From an uncultured Aquimarina sp. (lineage in GTDB: Bacteria; Bacteroidota; Bacteroidia; Flavobacteriales; Flavobacteriaceae): 64,000 nt of DNA. Position numbers and translations under genes: made by a program. The stretch lies in assembly GCF_947500065.1 (NCBI RefSeq), contig NZ_CANMQT010000005.1, positions 124,001 through 188,000 on the forward strand, read 5' to 3'. Below are positions 8,121-18,016 of the stretch, one piece after another. Each line of letters begins with the position of its first letter. Within the stretch, counting starts at the first letter, position 1. Under the pieces are notes generated by a model. The model saw only the letters and a list, made by a program, of their open reading frames with translations, was not told the DNA's origin and ran no database searches.

Positions 8121-10520
8121 ATGTTTAGGAATTACATCAAAATAGCATTTAGAAACCTTCTTAAAAATAGAATATACTCTTTTATCAATATTTTTGGTCT
8201 TGCTCTAGGTATGGCAGTAACTATAATGATAGGATTATGGATCGCAGACGAATTGAGTTATAATAATTACTTTGAAAACAAAGCAACAATTGCACAAGTT
8301 TTCCAAAGTCAGACATTTAATGGCAAAATTGGTACGGGACCTGCAATTCCAAGGCCTCTGGAGTTCGAATTGCGCGAAAACTACAATGATAATTTTAAGT
8401 ATATCATGATGTCTTCCTGGACGCAACCCAGATATTTAAGATATGGTGAAAAAAGCATTTATAGAGATGGTAATTTTATGCAAGAGCCTGCTCCAGATGT
8501 ATTAAACCTAAAAATTATTCAAGGTGAAAAATATGGATTAAAAGAAAAGAATTCAATCATGCTTTCTAAATCCACTGCAGAAACACTATTCGCTAAAGAA
8601 AATCCGTTAGGTAAGATTATAAAAGTAAATAATACAGACGATTTATTAGTAACTGCTGTATATGAAGATATACCGGTTAACAACGCTTTTGAAGACACTA
8701 ATTATATCATCCCTTGGAAACATTATATAACTACACAAGAATGGCTAACAAGAGCTGCAGAGTCTTGGGGGAACAATTCGTTTCAGCTTTTTGTACAGAT
8801 CAATGACAATACCACTATGGATGTTGTTACCTCCAAAATAAAAGATGCCAAGAAAAAAGCCAATGAAGAAACTGCAGAATTTAATCCTCAGCTGTTTTTA
8901 TTACCTATGAAAGACTGGCACTTGCGTTCTAATTTCGAAAACGGCGTTCAAACAGGTGGGCGTATTGAAAATGTCTGGTTATTTGGTATTATTGGCTTGT
9001 TCGTATTATTACTTGCCTGTATCAATTTTGTGAATTTAAGTACTGCTCGTTCGGAAAAACGCGCTACAGAAGTTGGTATAAGAAAATCTATTGGCTCCAA
9101 AAGAGGACAACTTGTTTTTCAGTTTTTAAGTGAATCTTTTCTGGTTGTTGTTTTCTCTTTTGTTTTGGCACTCATAATCGTTTTATTATTCTTAAACGCC
9201 TTCAATAATTTAGCTAGCAAAGAAATTGTTTTTCCATGGTTAAGTCTTCAGTTTTGGGGTATTTCTTTAGTCTTTATTATTCTCACTGCGTTTTTGGCAG
9301 GTAGCTACCCTGCATTGTACTTATCTTCTTTTAATCCTGTTTCGGTTTTAAAAGGAACTTTTAAAGCAGGTCGTTTCGCTGCAGTTCCCAGAAAAATATT
9401 AGTAGTTACGCAGTTTACAGTCTCTATTGCTCTTATTATAGGCACAATTGTAGTTATGAATCAAATACAACATAGTAAAGACAGACCTGTAGGATATAAT
9501 AAAGAAGGATTGATACAAATCCCGGTAATGAGTGATGAATTTACTGGTAAAGCTGATCTTATGCGTAACCAATTCATAGCTTCTGGCGCAGCAATAGAAA
9601 TGGCTACCACCAGCAGTCCTACCACAAATGTTTGGTCCAACAGAAGTGGATATACCTGGGAAGGAAAACCTGAGGGTTTTCAAGAAGATTTGGCGTATAC
9701 ATCAGTATCCTATGAATTTACTAAAACATTAGATATCGAACTAATTGCAGGTAGAGGTTTTTCCAGAGAATTTGCTTCTGATTCTAATGCCGTAATTCTT
9801 AATGAAACTGCCGTAAAATATATGGGATTGAAGGATCCAATTGGTAAATATATTAGAGATTCTGACACCGAAGATCCTGATGATCCACTTAAAATTGTTG
9901 GAATAATCAAAGATATGATCGTTCAGTCGCCTTATAGTCCTGTAAAACAAGCGATGTATGTATTTGATAAAAATCAAAATGCAAGTTTTTATAATCTGCG
10001 ATTACACCCCGCAAAAAGTGTGAGCAGTAATTTGGTATTGGTAGAAAAAACGTTTAAAAAGAATTTTCCGAACCTTCCATTTGATTATCAATTTGTAGAT
10101 CAGGAATATGCCAAAAAATTTAAAGCAGAAGAACGTATTGCTAGTTTAGCAAAAGTGTTTACCATGCTAGCCATATTTATAAGTCTTTTAGGCTTATTTG
10201 GACTTGCTTCTTTTGTTGCAGAACAACGAACTAAGGAAATAGGCGTACGAAAAATCCTTGGAGCTTCTTTAGCTAATTTATGGATGTTATTGTCTAAAGA
10301 TTTCATTAAACTAGTAATTATTGCACTCTTTATAGCGGGTCCTATTGCTTATTATTTTATGAGTCAATGGTTACAGAAATTTTCTTATAGAACTGATATT
10401 TCGTGGAACATATTTTTAATCGCAGGTTCTGGAGCACTTATCATAACTATTATTACGATAAGTGTACAGGCTATAAAATCGGTAACAGCTAATCCTGTAG
10501 ATTCTTTACGAACAGAATAA
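8121..10520 (+). CDS. MacB-type permease with two FtsX domains, array copy 1
   Basis: 799 aa. Eight predicted membrane helices: TM1 at about 20-41; TM2-4 at about 284-303, 335-360 and 375-400; TM5 at about 425-446; TM6-8 at about 678-700, 728-748 and 760-782. Two large extracytoplasmic MacB-type core domains lie at about 45-280 and 450-670. Each FtsX half carries the coupling-helix signature (SEKRATEVGIRKSIGS; EQRTKEIGVRKILGAS). The chain therefore resembles two MacB permease halves fused into one, with no ATPase domain. The C-terminus is ANPVDSLRTE, a tail shared by all nine copies. It is very close to copy 2 and much less similar to the others. By family it should export or extract a substrate from the periplasm or membrane through adaptor and TolC; the substrate is unknown. 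Confidence 0.93.
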   Translation: MFRNYIKIAFRNLLKNRIYSFINIFGLALGMAVTIMIGLWIADELSYNNYFENKATIAQVFQSQTFNGKIGTGPAIPRPLEFELRENYNDNFKYIMMSSWTQPRYLRYGEKSIYRDGNFMQEPAPDVLNLKIIQGEKYGLKEKNSIMLSKSTAETLFAKENPLGKIIKVNNTDDLLVTAVYEDIPVNNAFEDTNYIIPWKHYITTQEWLTRAAESWGNNSFQLFVQINDNTTMDVVTSKIKDAKKKANEETAEFNPQLFLLPMKDWHLRSNFENGVQTGGRIENVWLFGIIGLFVLLLACINFVNLSTARSEKRATEVGIRKSIGSKRGQLVFQFLSESFLVVVFSFVLALIIVLLFLNAFNNLASKEIVFPWLSLQFWGISLVFIILTAFLAGSYPALYLSSFNPVSVLKGTFKAGRFAAVPRKILVVTQFTVSIALIIGTIVVMNQIQHSKDRPVGYNKEGLIQIPVMSDEFTGKADLMRNQFIASGAAIEMATTSSPTTNVWSNRSGYTWEGKPEGFQEDLAYTSVSYEFTKTLDIELIAGRGFSREFASDSNAVILNETAVKYMGLKDPIGKYIRDSDTEDPDDPLKIVGIIKDMIVQSPYSPVKQAMYVFDKNQNASFYNLRLHPAKSVSSNLVLVEKTFKKNFPNLPFDYQFVDQEYAKKFKAEERIASLAKVFTMLAIFISLLGLFGLASFVAEQRTKEIGVRKILGASLANLWMLLSKDFIKLVIIALFIAGPIAYYFMSQWLQKFSYRTDISWNIFLIAGSGALIITIITISVQAIKSVTANPVDSLRTE

Positions 10521-10546
10521 ATCAATCAATCAAAAAACGAGCAGTT

Positions 10547-12952
10547 ATGATTAGGAATTATTTTAAAATAGCTTTAAGAAATCTTTTAAAAAACAAGATT
10601 TATTCTTTCATAAATATATCTGGATTAGCAATTGGCATGGCCGCAACTATATTGATTGGTTTATGGATATATGATGAACTTAGTTATAATAATTATTTCG
10701 AAAATAATGAAACTATTGCTCAAGTATTTCAGCATGAGTCTGCTAATAACATCATAGATACAGGCCCAGCAATACCGAGACCTTTGGAATTTGCTCTGAG
10801 AGAAGATTATAAAGATAACTTTAAGCATATCATTATGTCCTCTTGGGAACAACCAAGATATATTCGTTTTGGAGAAACAAATATCTATAGACGTGGAAAT
10901 GCCATGCAAGAAGGTGCTCCAGAAATGCTGAACTTAAAAATTATTGAAGGAGTAAGAGATGGTTTAAAAGAGATCAACTCTATAATGCTATCCGAATCCT
11001 CTGCAAAAACACTATTCGGAAGTAATTCTGCAATAGGTAAAATTGTAAAAGTGAATAATCAAGATGATCTAATCATCACTGCAGTTTATAAAGATATTCC
11101 TGACAACAACTCGTTTAATGATATGGATTATCTAATTCCATGGAAATATTATATAACTACACAACCTTGGTTAGAAAGAGCTAAAACTTCATGGGGAAAC
11201 AATTCATTCCAGATGTTTGTACAGGTTAATGCCAACACAACCATGGAAGCCGTTACTTCTAAAATCATTGATGTTAAGAAAAATGCCTCTCCTGGAGAAG
11301 CGGAATTTAATCCACAAATATTCTTGTTTCCCATGAAAGATTGGTATTTGAGAGGTGATTTCGAAAATGGAGTTCAAAGTGGAGGTCGTATTGAAAATGT
11401 TTGGCTATTTGGAATTATCGGTATATTCATTTTGTTACTTGCTTGTATCAACTTTGTAAATTTAAGTACTGCACGTTCAGAAAAACGTGCTACAGAGGTA
11501 GGCATAAGAAAATCAATAGGTTCTCAGAGAGGACAGCTTGTATTTCAATTTTTAAGTGAATCTTTCCTGATTGTTTTCTTATCCTTTTCAGTAGCAATCG
11601 GAATCGTCTTGTTGTCCTTACACGGTTTTAACAATCTTGCAAGCAAGACCATTATTTTTCCGTGGACAAATCTTCTATTCTGGCTTGTATGCTTACTATT
11701 TATTTTTGTTACAGCATTTCTATCCGGAAGTTATCCTGCCTTGTACTTATCTTCTTTTAACCCGGTTGCTGTTCTAAAAGGTACTTTTAAAGCGGGCCGT
11801 TTTGCTGCACTTCCCAGAAAGATATTAGTGGTTATGCAGTTTACAGTGTCTATCGCGCTAATTATAGGTACACTCGTCGTTATGAATCAAATACAATATA
11901 GTAAAGACAGACCAACAGGTTACAATAAAGAAGGCTTGATTCAAATACCAGTAATGAGCAGTGAATTTATTGGTAAAGCGGATATTATGAGAAATCAATT
12001 CATTGCTTCTGAAGGAGCTATAGAAATGGCAACAACAAGTAGTCCTATGACAAATGTTTGGTCCAATCGATCAGGATATACTTGGGAAGGTAAACCTACT
12101 GGATTTCAAGATGACTTAGCATATACAGATGTTTCCTATGAGTTTGTTGAGACGATGGGGGCAAAAATAATTGAAGGACGTGGTTTTTCTCGAGATTTTC
12201 CTACAGATTCATTAGGAGTTATCCTTAATAAAACCGCCATCGAATATATGGGAATTAAAAATCCAATAGGAAAATTGATTCGAGATTCTGATATTGATGA
12301 TCCCAATCCGATGCCACCTCTTAAGATCATAGGTGTAATCGATGATATTGTTGTACAATCTCCATATAGTCCTGTAAAGCAATCTATGTATGTGTTTGAT
12401 AGAGGCGGTAATATTTCTTTTTATAATTTGAGATTAAACCCTAAAAAGAGTGTTAGTAAAAACCTAGAAGTTATTGAAGGAGTATTTAAGAAAAACTTCC
12501 CTAATACTCCTTTTGATTATCGATTTGTAGATCAGGAATATGCTAAAAAATTCAGAGCAGAAGAACGAATCTCCAGTTTAGCAAAAGTGTTTACCATTTT
12601 AGCCATTTTTATAAGCCTTTTAGGACTATTTGGACTGGCTTCCTTTGTAGCAGAACAACGGACTAAAGAAATAGGTGTACGAAAAATTCTCGGAGCCTCA
12701 CTAGCTAATTTATGGATGTTATTGTCTAAAGATTTCATCACACTAGTAATTATTGCTCTCTTTATAGCTACTCCTATTGCCTACTATTTTATGAGTCAAT
12801 GGTTACAAAAATTCTCCTATCGAACCGATATCTCCTGGAACATTTTTCTGATAGCTGGTTTTGGAGCCCTAATTATAACCATTATCACTATTAGTATTCA
12901 AGCTATCAAATCAGTAACCGCAAATCCTGTAGATTCTTTACGAACAGAATAA
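10547..12952 (+). CDS. MacB-type permease with two FtsX domains, array copy 2
   Basis: 801 aa, 26 bp after copy 1 and plainly its sister. Long stretches match residue for residue, including the coupling-helix regions (SEKRATEVGIRKSIGS and EQRTKEIGVRKILGAS) and most of the last 130 residues. Differences concentrate in the two extracytoplasmic core domains, for example residues 50-120 and the stretch after DRPTGYNKEG. This pattern points to a relatively recent tandem duplication with change in the exposed domains. Topology is the same: TM1 near residues 20-41, TM2-4 in the middle, TM5 after PRKILVVMQF, TM6-8 at the end, tail ANPVDSLRTE. The first codons, MIRNYFKIA, are shared with most other copies. 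Confidence 0.93.
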   Translation: MIRNYFKIALRNLLKNKIYSFINISGLAIGMAATILIGLWIYDELSYNNYFENNETIAQVFQHESANNIIDTGPAIPRPLEFALREDYKDNFKHIIMSSWEQPRYIRFGETNIYRRGNAMQEGAPEMLNLKIIEGVRDGLKEINSIMLSESSAKTLFGSNSAIGKIVKVNNQDDLIITAVYKDIPDNNSFNDMDYLIPWKYYITTQPWLERAKTSWGNNSFQMFVQVNANTTMEAVTSKIIDVKKNASPGEAEFNPQIFLFPMKDWYLRGDFENGVQSGGRIENVWLFGIIGIFILLLACINFVNLSTARSEKRATEVGIRKSIGSQRGQLVFQFLSESFLIVFLSFSVAIGIVLLSLHGFNNLASKTIIFPWTNLLFWLVCLLFIFVTAFLSGSYPALYLSSFNPVAVLKGTFKAGRFAALPRKILVVMQFTVSIALIIGTLVVMNQIQYSKDRPTGYNKEGLIQIPVMSSEFIGKADIMRNQFIASEGAIEMATTSSPMTNVWSNRSGYTWEGKPTGFQDDLAYTDVSYEFVETMGAKIIEGRGFSRDFPTDSLGVILNKTAIEYMGIKNPIGKLIRDSDIDDPNPMPPLKIIGVIDDIVVQSPYSPVKQSMYVFDRGGNISFYNLRLNPKKSVSKNLEVIEGVFKKNFPNTPFDYRFVDQEYAKKFRAEERISSLAKVFTILAIFISLLGLFGLASFVAEQRTKEIGVRKILGASLANLWMLLSKDFITLVIIALFIATPIAYYFMSQWLQKFSYRTDISWNIFLIAGFGALIITIITISIQAIKSVTANPVDSLRTE

Positions 12953-12955
12953 ACC

Positions 12956-13002
12956 AACTAGTGCTGAACTTGTTTCAGTATCAACCTGTCCGCCTCAGGT
13001 GG
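12956..13002 (+). repeat. Spacer repeat, both modules (31-bp unit and CCGCCTCAGGTGG)
   Basis: Between copies 2 and 3. A 31-bp unit at 12956-12986 contains the hairpin-like TGCTGAACTTGTTTCAGTA. It is followed at 12990-13002 by the small dyad CCGCCTCAGGTGG. The 31-bp unit is identical at 17950-17980 and nearly so at 25275-25305; the short dyad recurs at 15489-15501. The layout resembles small dispersed REP-like hairpins known in Bacteroidota genomes. A role in processing or partial termination inside the operon is only a guess. Confidence 0.75.
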
Positions 13003-13021
13003 ATCAAAAAAACGAACAGTC

Positions 13022-15469
13022 ATGATCAGGAATTATTTTAAAATAGCTTGGAGAAATATCCAGAAGCAAAAGGTCTTTTCTCTAATTAATGTTATTGGTC
13101 TTACTATAGGTTTAAGTGCGTCATTCATCATCGGTTTAATGGTCTATTATGACTATAGTTTTGATACATTTCATAAAGATGGTGACCGCATTTATCGGGT
13201 AGTTTCAGATTTTCATAGTCCAGAAGGAATGTTTCATAACCCAGGTGTTACTGTAGCATTAGAAGATGCTATAAAGGACAATTCCAATTTTGAAAAAGTG
13301 AGTGGTTTTTTTATTGAAAGACCAAATAATGTTGAAAACAAAGAAAAGGAAATTAAAATAAAATGGCCGAAAAATGTCATTTTCACAGACAAAGACTACT
13401 TTGATATTTTTCAATATAAATTTCTGGTAGGTAATAAAGCAAGTGCATTATCAAATCCCAATAATGTTGTGTTAACGGAATCTAGAGCAGCTGATTATTT
13501 CCCAGAACTATCACCAGATGAAATCGTTGGAAAAACTTTAGTATATAATGATTCCTTACATATTAAAGTGACTGCCATTGTTGAAAATTTCAAAGAGCGA
13601 ACAGACTTAGTTTTTGAAGAATTTATTTCTAGCCCAACACTTTTAAACACAAGAGTTAGAGACAATTTTATGAATAAAAACTGGAACTCTACCGATTCCA
13701 ATTCGCAGTTATTTGTTAAAGTAAGTAAGAGTGTCAATTTTGAGAAAATACAAAAAGAATTTGATGCTTTAGCCCACGAACATTTAGACGAGTATTCTCG
13801 TAATCATGGACAGTCCAGAAAATTTAAGCTACAACCTCTAAATGATATTCATTTTAACGACAATTATGGTATTTATGATTATGAGAAAAGCCAAGCCAGT
13901 AAGCCTTTACTAAGAAATCTAGCATTAGTGGCTCTTTTTTTATTGTTATTAGGTTGTATAAATTTCATTAATCTAAATACAGCGCAGGCTACACAACGTG
14001 CTAAGGAAATTGGGATTAGAAAAACATTAGGAAGTTCTAAAAAACAATTAATTAGCCAATTTATGGGTGAGACATTTTTATTAGTAATGTTTTCTGCTGT
14101 ACTATCATTAGTACTATCAAAATGGCTTATAAATGTGTTCTCAGATTTTGTGCCAAAAGATTTAGAATTCCAATTATTTAGTTCTCCAATAATTATAATA
14201 AGTATCCTAGTTCTTCTTATGGTAGTCACTATATTATCTGGATTTTATCCTGCATTAATACTGTCTAAATTCAATACAATCACTGTATTAAAAAATCATT
14301 CGGCAGTAGGTGAAAAAAAAGTAGGGTTGAGAAAATTTCTTACCATTTTTCAATTTACGATAGCACAGGTATTTATAATAGGTACTCTGTTAGTAGGTCA
14401 GCAAATTAATTATCTATTGAACAAAGATATGGGGTTTAAAACAGATGCTGTAGTATCTGTATATAACCCTAGAGGAGAACAACAACTTGATAAAAAGGAG
14501 CAATATCTGCAAAAACTCAAGAGTATTCCTCAAATTAAACAATTAAGTTTAGGTGGTGCTCCACCAGCATCATTTTCTTCGAATACCACCACTACAACCT
14601 TTAAAAATGATGAAAGAGAAGTTCAATCAGATTTACAATTTGTTTTTGGAGACACGAAATATTCAAAGCTTTTTGAACTAGAATTATTAGCTGGTAGAAT
14701 ACATAGAAATGATACCATTAAAGAAGTAGTTATTAATGAAACTGCTAGAAAAACATATGGTTTTAAAACACCCGAAGAGGCTATAGGTAAAGTTATAGAT
14801 TTTGGAGATTTCACAGTACCTATTGTTGGTGTTATGGCAGATTTTCATCAACGCTCTTTAAAATCAAAAATAAAACCAATGGCATTAAGAGGTGATTGGG
14901 ACAGACCTATTTTTAGTAGGTTTCGAGCTGTACATATTGCTTTCTTAAATTCTAACACAGAAGATTTACAAGAAACTTTATCTAAAATTGAATCAGCTTA
15001 TGCCGAGGTATACACAGATATAGAAGATTATCGTATCCATTTTATGGATGAGACCGTTACCAAATTTTACAAGAGAGAACAAAAAGTTTCCAAATTATTG
15101 AATTGGGCAACCGGTTTATCTATTCTAATTAGCTGCCTAGGGCTTCTGGGATTGGTTATTTATACTACAAATAGACGTGTTAAAGAAATAGGTGTTCGCA
15201 AAGTTTTAGGAGCTTCGTTACTACAAATCAATTCATTACTATGCAAAGAATTTTTGATTCTAGTTGGTGTTGCTTTTATAGTAGCATCACCAATTGCTTG
15301 GTATGGAATCAATAATTGGTTACAAGATTTTTCATATAGAACGAATATAAGTTTTTGGGTATTCATATTAAGTGGATTCTTAATGATAGTATTCGCTTTA
15401 TTAATAATAAGTATTAAGACGTTTCAAGCAGCCAATGCTAATCCAATAAATTCATTAAGAACAGAATAA
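13022..15469 (+). CDS. MacB-type permease with two FtsX domains, array copy 3
   Basis: 815 aa, the longest copy. Same plan of eight helices and two core domains. Coupling-helix signatures are TQRAKEIGIRKTLGSS and NRRVKEIGVRKVLGAS, and the tail is ANPINSLRTE. The first exposed domain differs strongly from copies 1 and 2 (it is rich in F, D, N and K, with the run KEKEIKIKWPKN), so it could bind a different ligand. The start is fixed by MIRNYFKIAWRN, which aligns with the other copies. It is separated from copy 2 by 69 bp that hold two repeat modules. Confidence 0.93.
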   Translation: MIRNYFKIAWRNIQKQKVFSLINVIGLTIGLSASFIIGLMVYYDYSFDTFHKDGDRIYRVVSDFHSPEGMFHNPGVTVALEDAIKDNSNFEKVSGFFIERPNNVENKEKEIKIKWPKNVIFTDKDYFDIFQYKFLVGNKASALSNPNNVVLTESRAADYFPELSPDEIVGKTLVYNDSLHIKVTAIVENFKERTDLVFEEFISSPTLLNTRVRDNFMNKNWNSTDSNSQLFVKVSKSVNFEKIQKEFDALAHEHLDEYSRNHGQSRKFKLQPLNDIHFNDNYGIYDYEKSQASKPLLRNLALVALFLLLLGCINFINLNTAQATQRAKEIGIRKTLGSSKKQLISQFMGETFLLVMFSAVLSLVLSKWLINVFSDFVPKDLEFQLFSSPIIIISILVLLMVVTILSGFYPALILSKFNTITVLKNHSAVGEKKVGLRKFLTIFQFTIAQVFIIGTLLVGQQINYLLNKDMGFKTDAVVSVYNPRGEQQLDKKEQYLQKLKSIPQIKQLSLGGAPPASFSSNTTTTTFKNDEREVQSDLQFVFGDTKYSKLFELELLAGRIHRNDTIKEVVINETARKTYGFKTPEEAIGKVIDFGDFTVPIVGVMADFHQRSLKSKIKPMALRGDWDRPIFSRFRAVHIAFLNSNTEDLQETLSKIESAYAEVYTDIEDYRIHFMDETVTKFYKREQKVSKLLNWATGLSILISCLGLLGLVIYTTNRRVKEIGVRKVLGASLLQINSLLCKEFLILVGVAFIVASPIAWYGINNWLQDFSYRTNISFWVFILSGFLMIVFALLIISIKTFQAANANPINSLRTE

Positions 15470-15488
15470 AAAACATCAATCAATCTAT

Positions 15489-15501
15489 CCGCCTCAGGTG
15501 G
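15489..15501 (+). repeat. Spacer repeat, short dyad module only
   Basis: CCGCCTCAGGTGG with the same downstream flank (ATCAAAAAACGAACAGT) as the copy at 12990-13002. Here the 31-bp module is absent. The dyad has 5-bp arms with one G-T pair in RNA. It lies 18 bp before the ATG of array copy 4. Confidence 0.7.
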
Positions 15502-15519
15502 ATCAAAAAACGAACAGTT

Positions 15520-17946
15520 ATGATTAGGAATTATATCAAAATAGCTTGGAGAGGTCTTCAAAAGAATAAACTACAAACAATGATTAATTTACTAGGATTA
15601 ACGGTAGGTACCGTTTGCTGTTTAAGTATTTTAATTTATGTATTCGACCAATTAGGATATGACGATCATCACAATGATGCTGAGGCCATATATCGAGTAA
15701 GAACTATTATTGAAGATCCTAATTCAAAAAGGTTTAACGCTGCTTCTAGTGGACCTCCTATTGGGTTTGCAATGAAAGAAGATTTTCCTGAGGTTATTGA
15801 AGCGACACGATTAGTGTACATGGGAGAAGGTACGGAAGATTTAATTCGTCCAAGCGATGGTCAAGTTGGTTTTTATGAACCTAGAGGATATCTGGCAGAT
15901 GCCACAATCTTCAATGTTTTTAGTTTCAATTTCCTTGAGGGAAACCCTGCTACTGCCTTAGTAGAACCCAACACTGTTGTGTTATCTTCGAGTTTAGCCA
16001 CAAAACTATTTGGTAATGTTCCGGTTCTTAATAAAACCATTATTTCTGGTAGTGGCGAACAACAATTATCTTTAACAATAAAGGGGGTTTTTGATGATAG
16101 CAAGCTTGAAAAATCACATCTAAACCCCAATTATTTAGTGACAATGAATACTCCGGGTTTAGGTCAATTTGTGCGAACTGTACAAAATTTTGCTACTCAA
16201 AACTTTATCTATACTTATGTCAAACTAAACTCTTCAGAAAGTGCATTGACAGTTCAAAATAAATTACCTGCATTCTTAGAAAAACGCGGTGCAAAAGATT
16301 TTGCAGCTTTCAATTTTAAAAAACAACTTTTTTTACAAAAGGTAAGCGATATTCATTTGTATTCTAAAGGTATTTCTAGACAGATTGGTGCCGTATCAGA
16401 TATTAATTACCTTTACCTATTAATTACATTAGCTTTATTTATTCAGCTTGTAGCCTGCGTAAACTTTATTAATTTAAGCACTGCAAGAGCTAACAAACGT
16501 GCTAAAGAGATTGGTGTTCGTAAAACTATTGGCGCCGATAAAAAATCCCTAATTGGGCAATTTTTAGGAGAATCTGTATTGTTATCATTATCCGCATCCA
16601 TAATAAGTATTCCCTTAACAATGCTAATAATACCTTTAGTTAATAAATTAACCCAAGGTACTCTCAGTTATGATTCCATATTAGATTTTCGTGTATTAAT
16701 TATTTTAATGGGAATTGGAATTATTACTGGTTTAATTGCTGGTATTTATCCAGCATTAGTGCTCTCATCTATTAAACCAATGCGTGTTTTAAAGGGTTCT
16801 GTAACTCCTAATTCTAATGGAGTTTTATTACGCAAAGGCCTTGTTGTCTTTCAATTCGTAATCTCTATTGGTTTAATTGCAACCGTATCTATTATTACTA
16901 AACAGGTTCGTTACGCACAAACAAAAGATATGGGTTTCAATAAAGAAAATTTAATTGCAGTACGTTTAGGAACACAAGAAGCTTTTACTCAATACAATAC
17001 CCTAAAAACCAATATGAGTAAGATTTCCGGAGTGACATCAGTATCTGGCTGTAATATTTATCCTTCCCAATTTTTACGAGGTGATGTAGGTGCTTATTTA
17101 CCAGGTAGTGATCCTACCAAGCCAACATTAGTAAAAATGAACGGTATCCATAGTGATTACTTAAAAACTGTGGGTACACAATTATTGGCTGGTAGAGAAT
17201 TAAAAAGCCAGGATAGTAGTGGTGTTATTATAAATAAAGCTACTATGGATGCTTTTAATATACCATTAGAAAATGCTATTGGAACAACATTGTTATTCTC
17301 TACTGGTGGTGATGTACAAACTGTAGAAGTAGCTGGCGTAACAGAAAATTATCATTTTGCCTCGTTAAAAGAAGAAGTAGAACCGATTATGTTGTACCTG
17401 GACAATAGTCTAGAATGGTTATTAGTAAAAACCAAAACTTCTGATTTTGAAATGATTTTAAGCCAAATGGAAACAGCTTGGAAGCAAGTCAATAAAACAA
17501 CGCCATTTGTTTACAACTTCATAGATAAAGAAACAGAAAAACTAATCGCAGAAGAAAAGCGATTAGCTAATATCTCAGTTGTATTCACCACACTTGCAAT
17601 ACTAATCAGTTGTTTAGGTTTATTTGGACTAATTTCTTTTATGGCAGAACAAAAAAAGAAAGAAATTGGTATCAGAAAAGTTTTAGGGGCGAGCGTAAGT
17701 ACAGTAATGAAAATGCTAACCAAGGATTTTTTCTTACTCATACTTATAGCATTAGTTATCGCTACTCCCCTATCCTATTATCTCATGGAAAACTGGCTAC
17801 AAGATTTTACTTACAGAGTTTCGATTAGTTGGTGGGTTTTTATAATAGCAGGTATCATTACAATGGGTATCACTTTACTTACAGTTAGTATCGAAGCATT
17901 TAAAGCATCCACAGCTAACCCAGTAAATTCATTACGTACAGAATAA
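15520..17946 (+). CDS. MacB-type permease with two FtsX domains, array copy 4
   Basis: 808 aa. Signatures ANKRAKEIGVRKTIGAD and EQKKKEIGIRKVLGAS, tail ANPVNSLRTE. TM1 is at about residues 20-42 (MINLLGLTVGTVCCLSILIYV) and the final helix pair follows LTKDFFLLILIALVIATPLSYY. The first exposed domain carries a run of small and polar residues (NSKRFNAASSGPPIG) not seen in its neighbours. It follows copy 3 by 50 bp and precedes copy 5 by 70 bp. The gene is intact, with no frameshift. The nucleotide sequence of the first dozen codons nearly matches copies 2, 3, 5 and 6, although the bodies are diverged. Confidence 0.92.
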   Translation: MIRNYIKIAWRGLQKNKLQTMINLLGLTVGTVCCLSILIYVFDQLGYDDHHNDAEAIYRVRTIIEDPNSKRFNAASSGPPIGFAMKEDFPEVIEATRLVYMGEGTEDLIRPSDGQVGFYEPRGYLADATIFNVFSFNFLEGNPATALVEPNTVVLSSSLATKLFGNVPVLNKTIISGSGEQQLSLTIKGVFDDSKLEKSHLNPNYLVTMNTPGLGQFVRTVQNFATQNFIYTYVKLNSSESALTVQNKLPAFLEKRGAKDFAAFNFKKQLFLQKVSDIHLYSKGISRQIGAVSDINYLYLLITLALFIQLVACVNFINLSTARANKRAKEIGVRKTIGADKKSLIGQFLGESVLLSLSASIISIPLTMLIIPLVNKLTQGTLSYDSILDFRVLIILMGIGIITGLIAGIYPALVLSSIKPMRVLKGSVTPNSNGVLLRKGLVVFQFVISIGLIATVSIITKQVRYAQTKDMGFNKENLIAVRLGTQEAFTQYNTLKTNMSKISGVTSVSGCNIYPSQFLRGDVGAYLPGSDPTKPTLVKMNGIHSDYLKTVGTQLLAGRELKSQDSSGVIINKATMDAFNIPLENAIGTTLLFSTGGDVQTVEVAGVTENYHFASLKEEVEPIMLYLDNSLEWLLVKTKTSDFEMILSQMETAWKQVNKTTPFVYNFIDKETEKLIAEEKRLANISVVFTTLAILISCLGLFGLISFMAEQKKKEIGIRKVLGASVSTVMKMLTKDFFLLILIALVIATPLSYYLMENWLQDFTYRVSISWWVFIIAGIITMGITLLTVSIEAFKASTANPVNSLRTE

Positions 17947-17949
17947 ATT

Positions 17950-17980
17950 AACTAGTGCTGAACTTGTTTCAGTATCAACC
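17950..17980 (+). repeat. Spacer repeat, 31-bp module
   Basis: This copy is identical over 31 bp to 12956-12986. It contains the inverted arms TGCTGAA and TTCAGTA, which pair with one G-T, around a short loop. The CCGCCTCAGGTGG dyad that follows the module in the first copy is replaced here by unrelated sequence. It sits just behind the stop of array copy 4, whose stop codon ends at 17946. Confidence 0.75.
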
Positions 17981-18016
17981 AACTTATCTCTTAGTGGGTA
18001 AAAAAAAAGAACAGTT

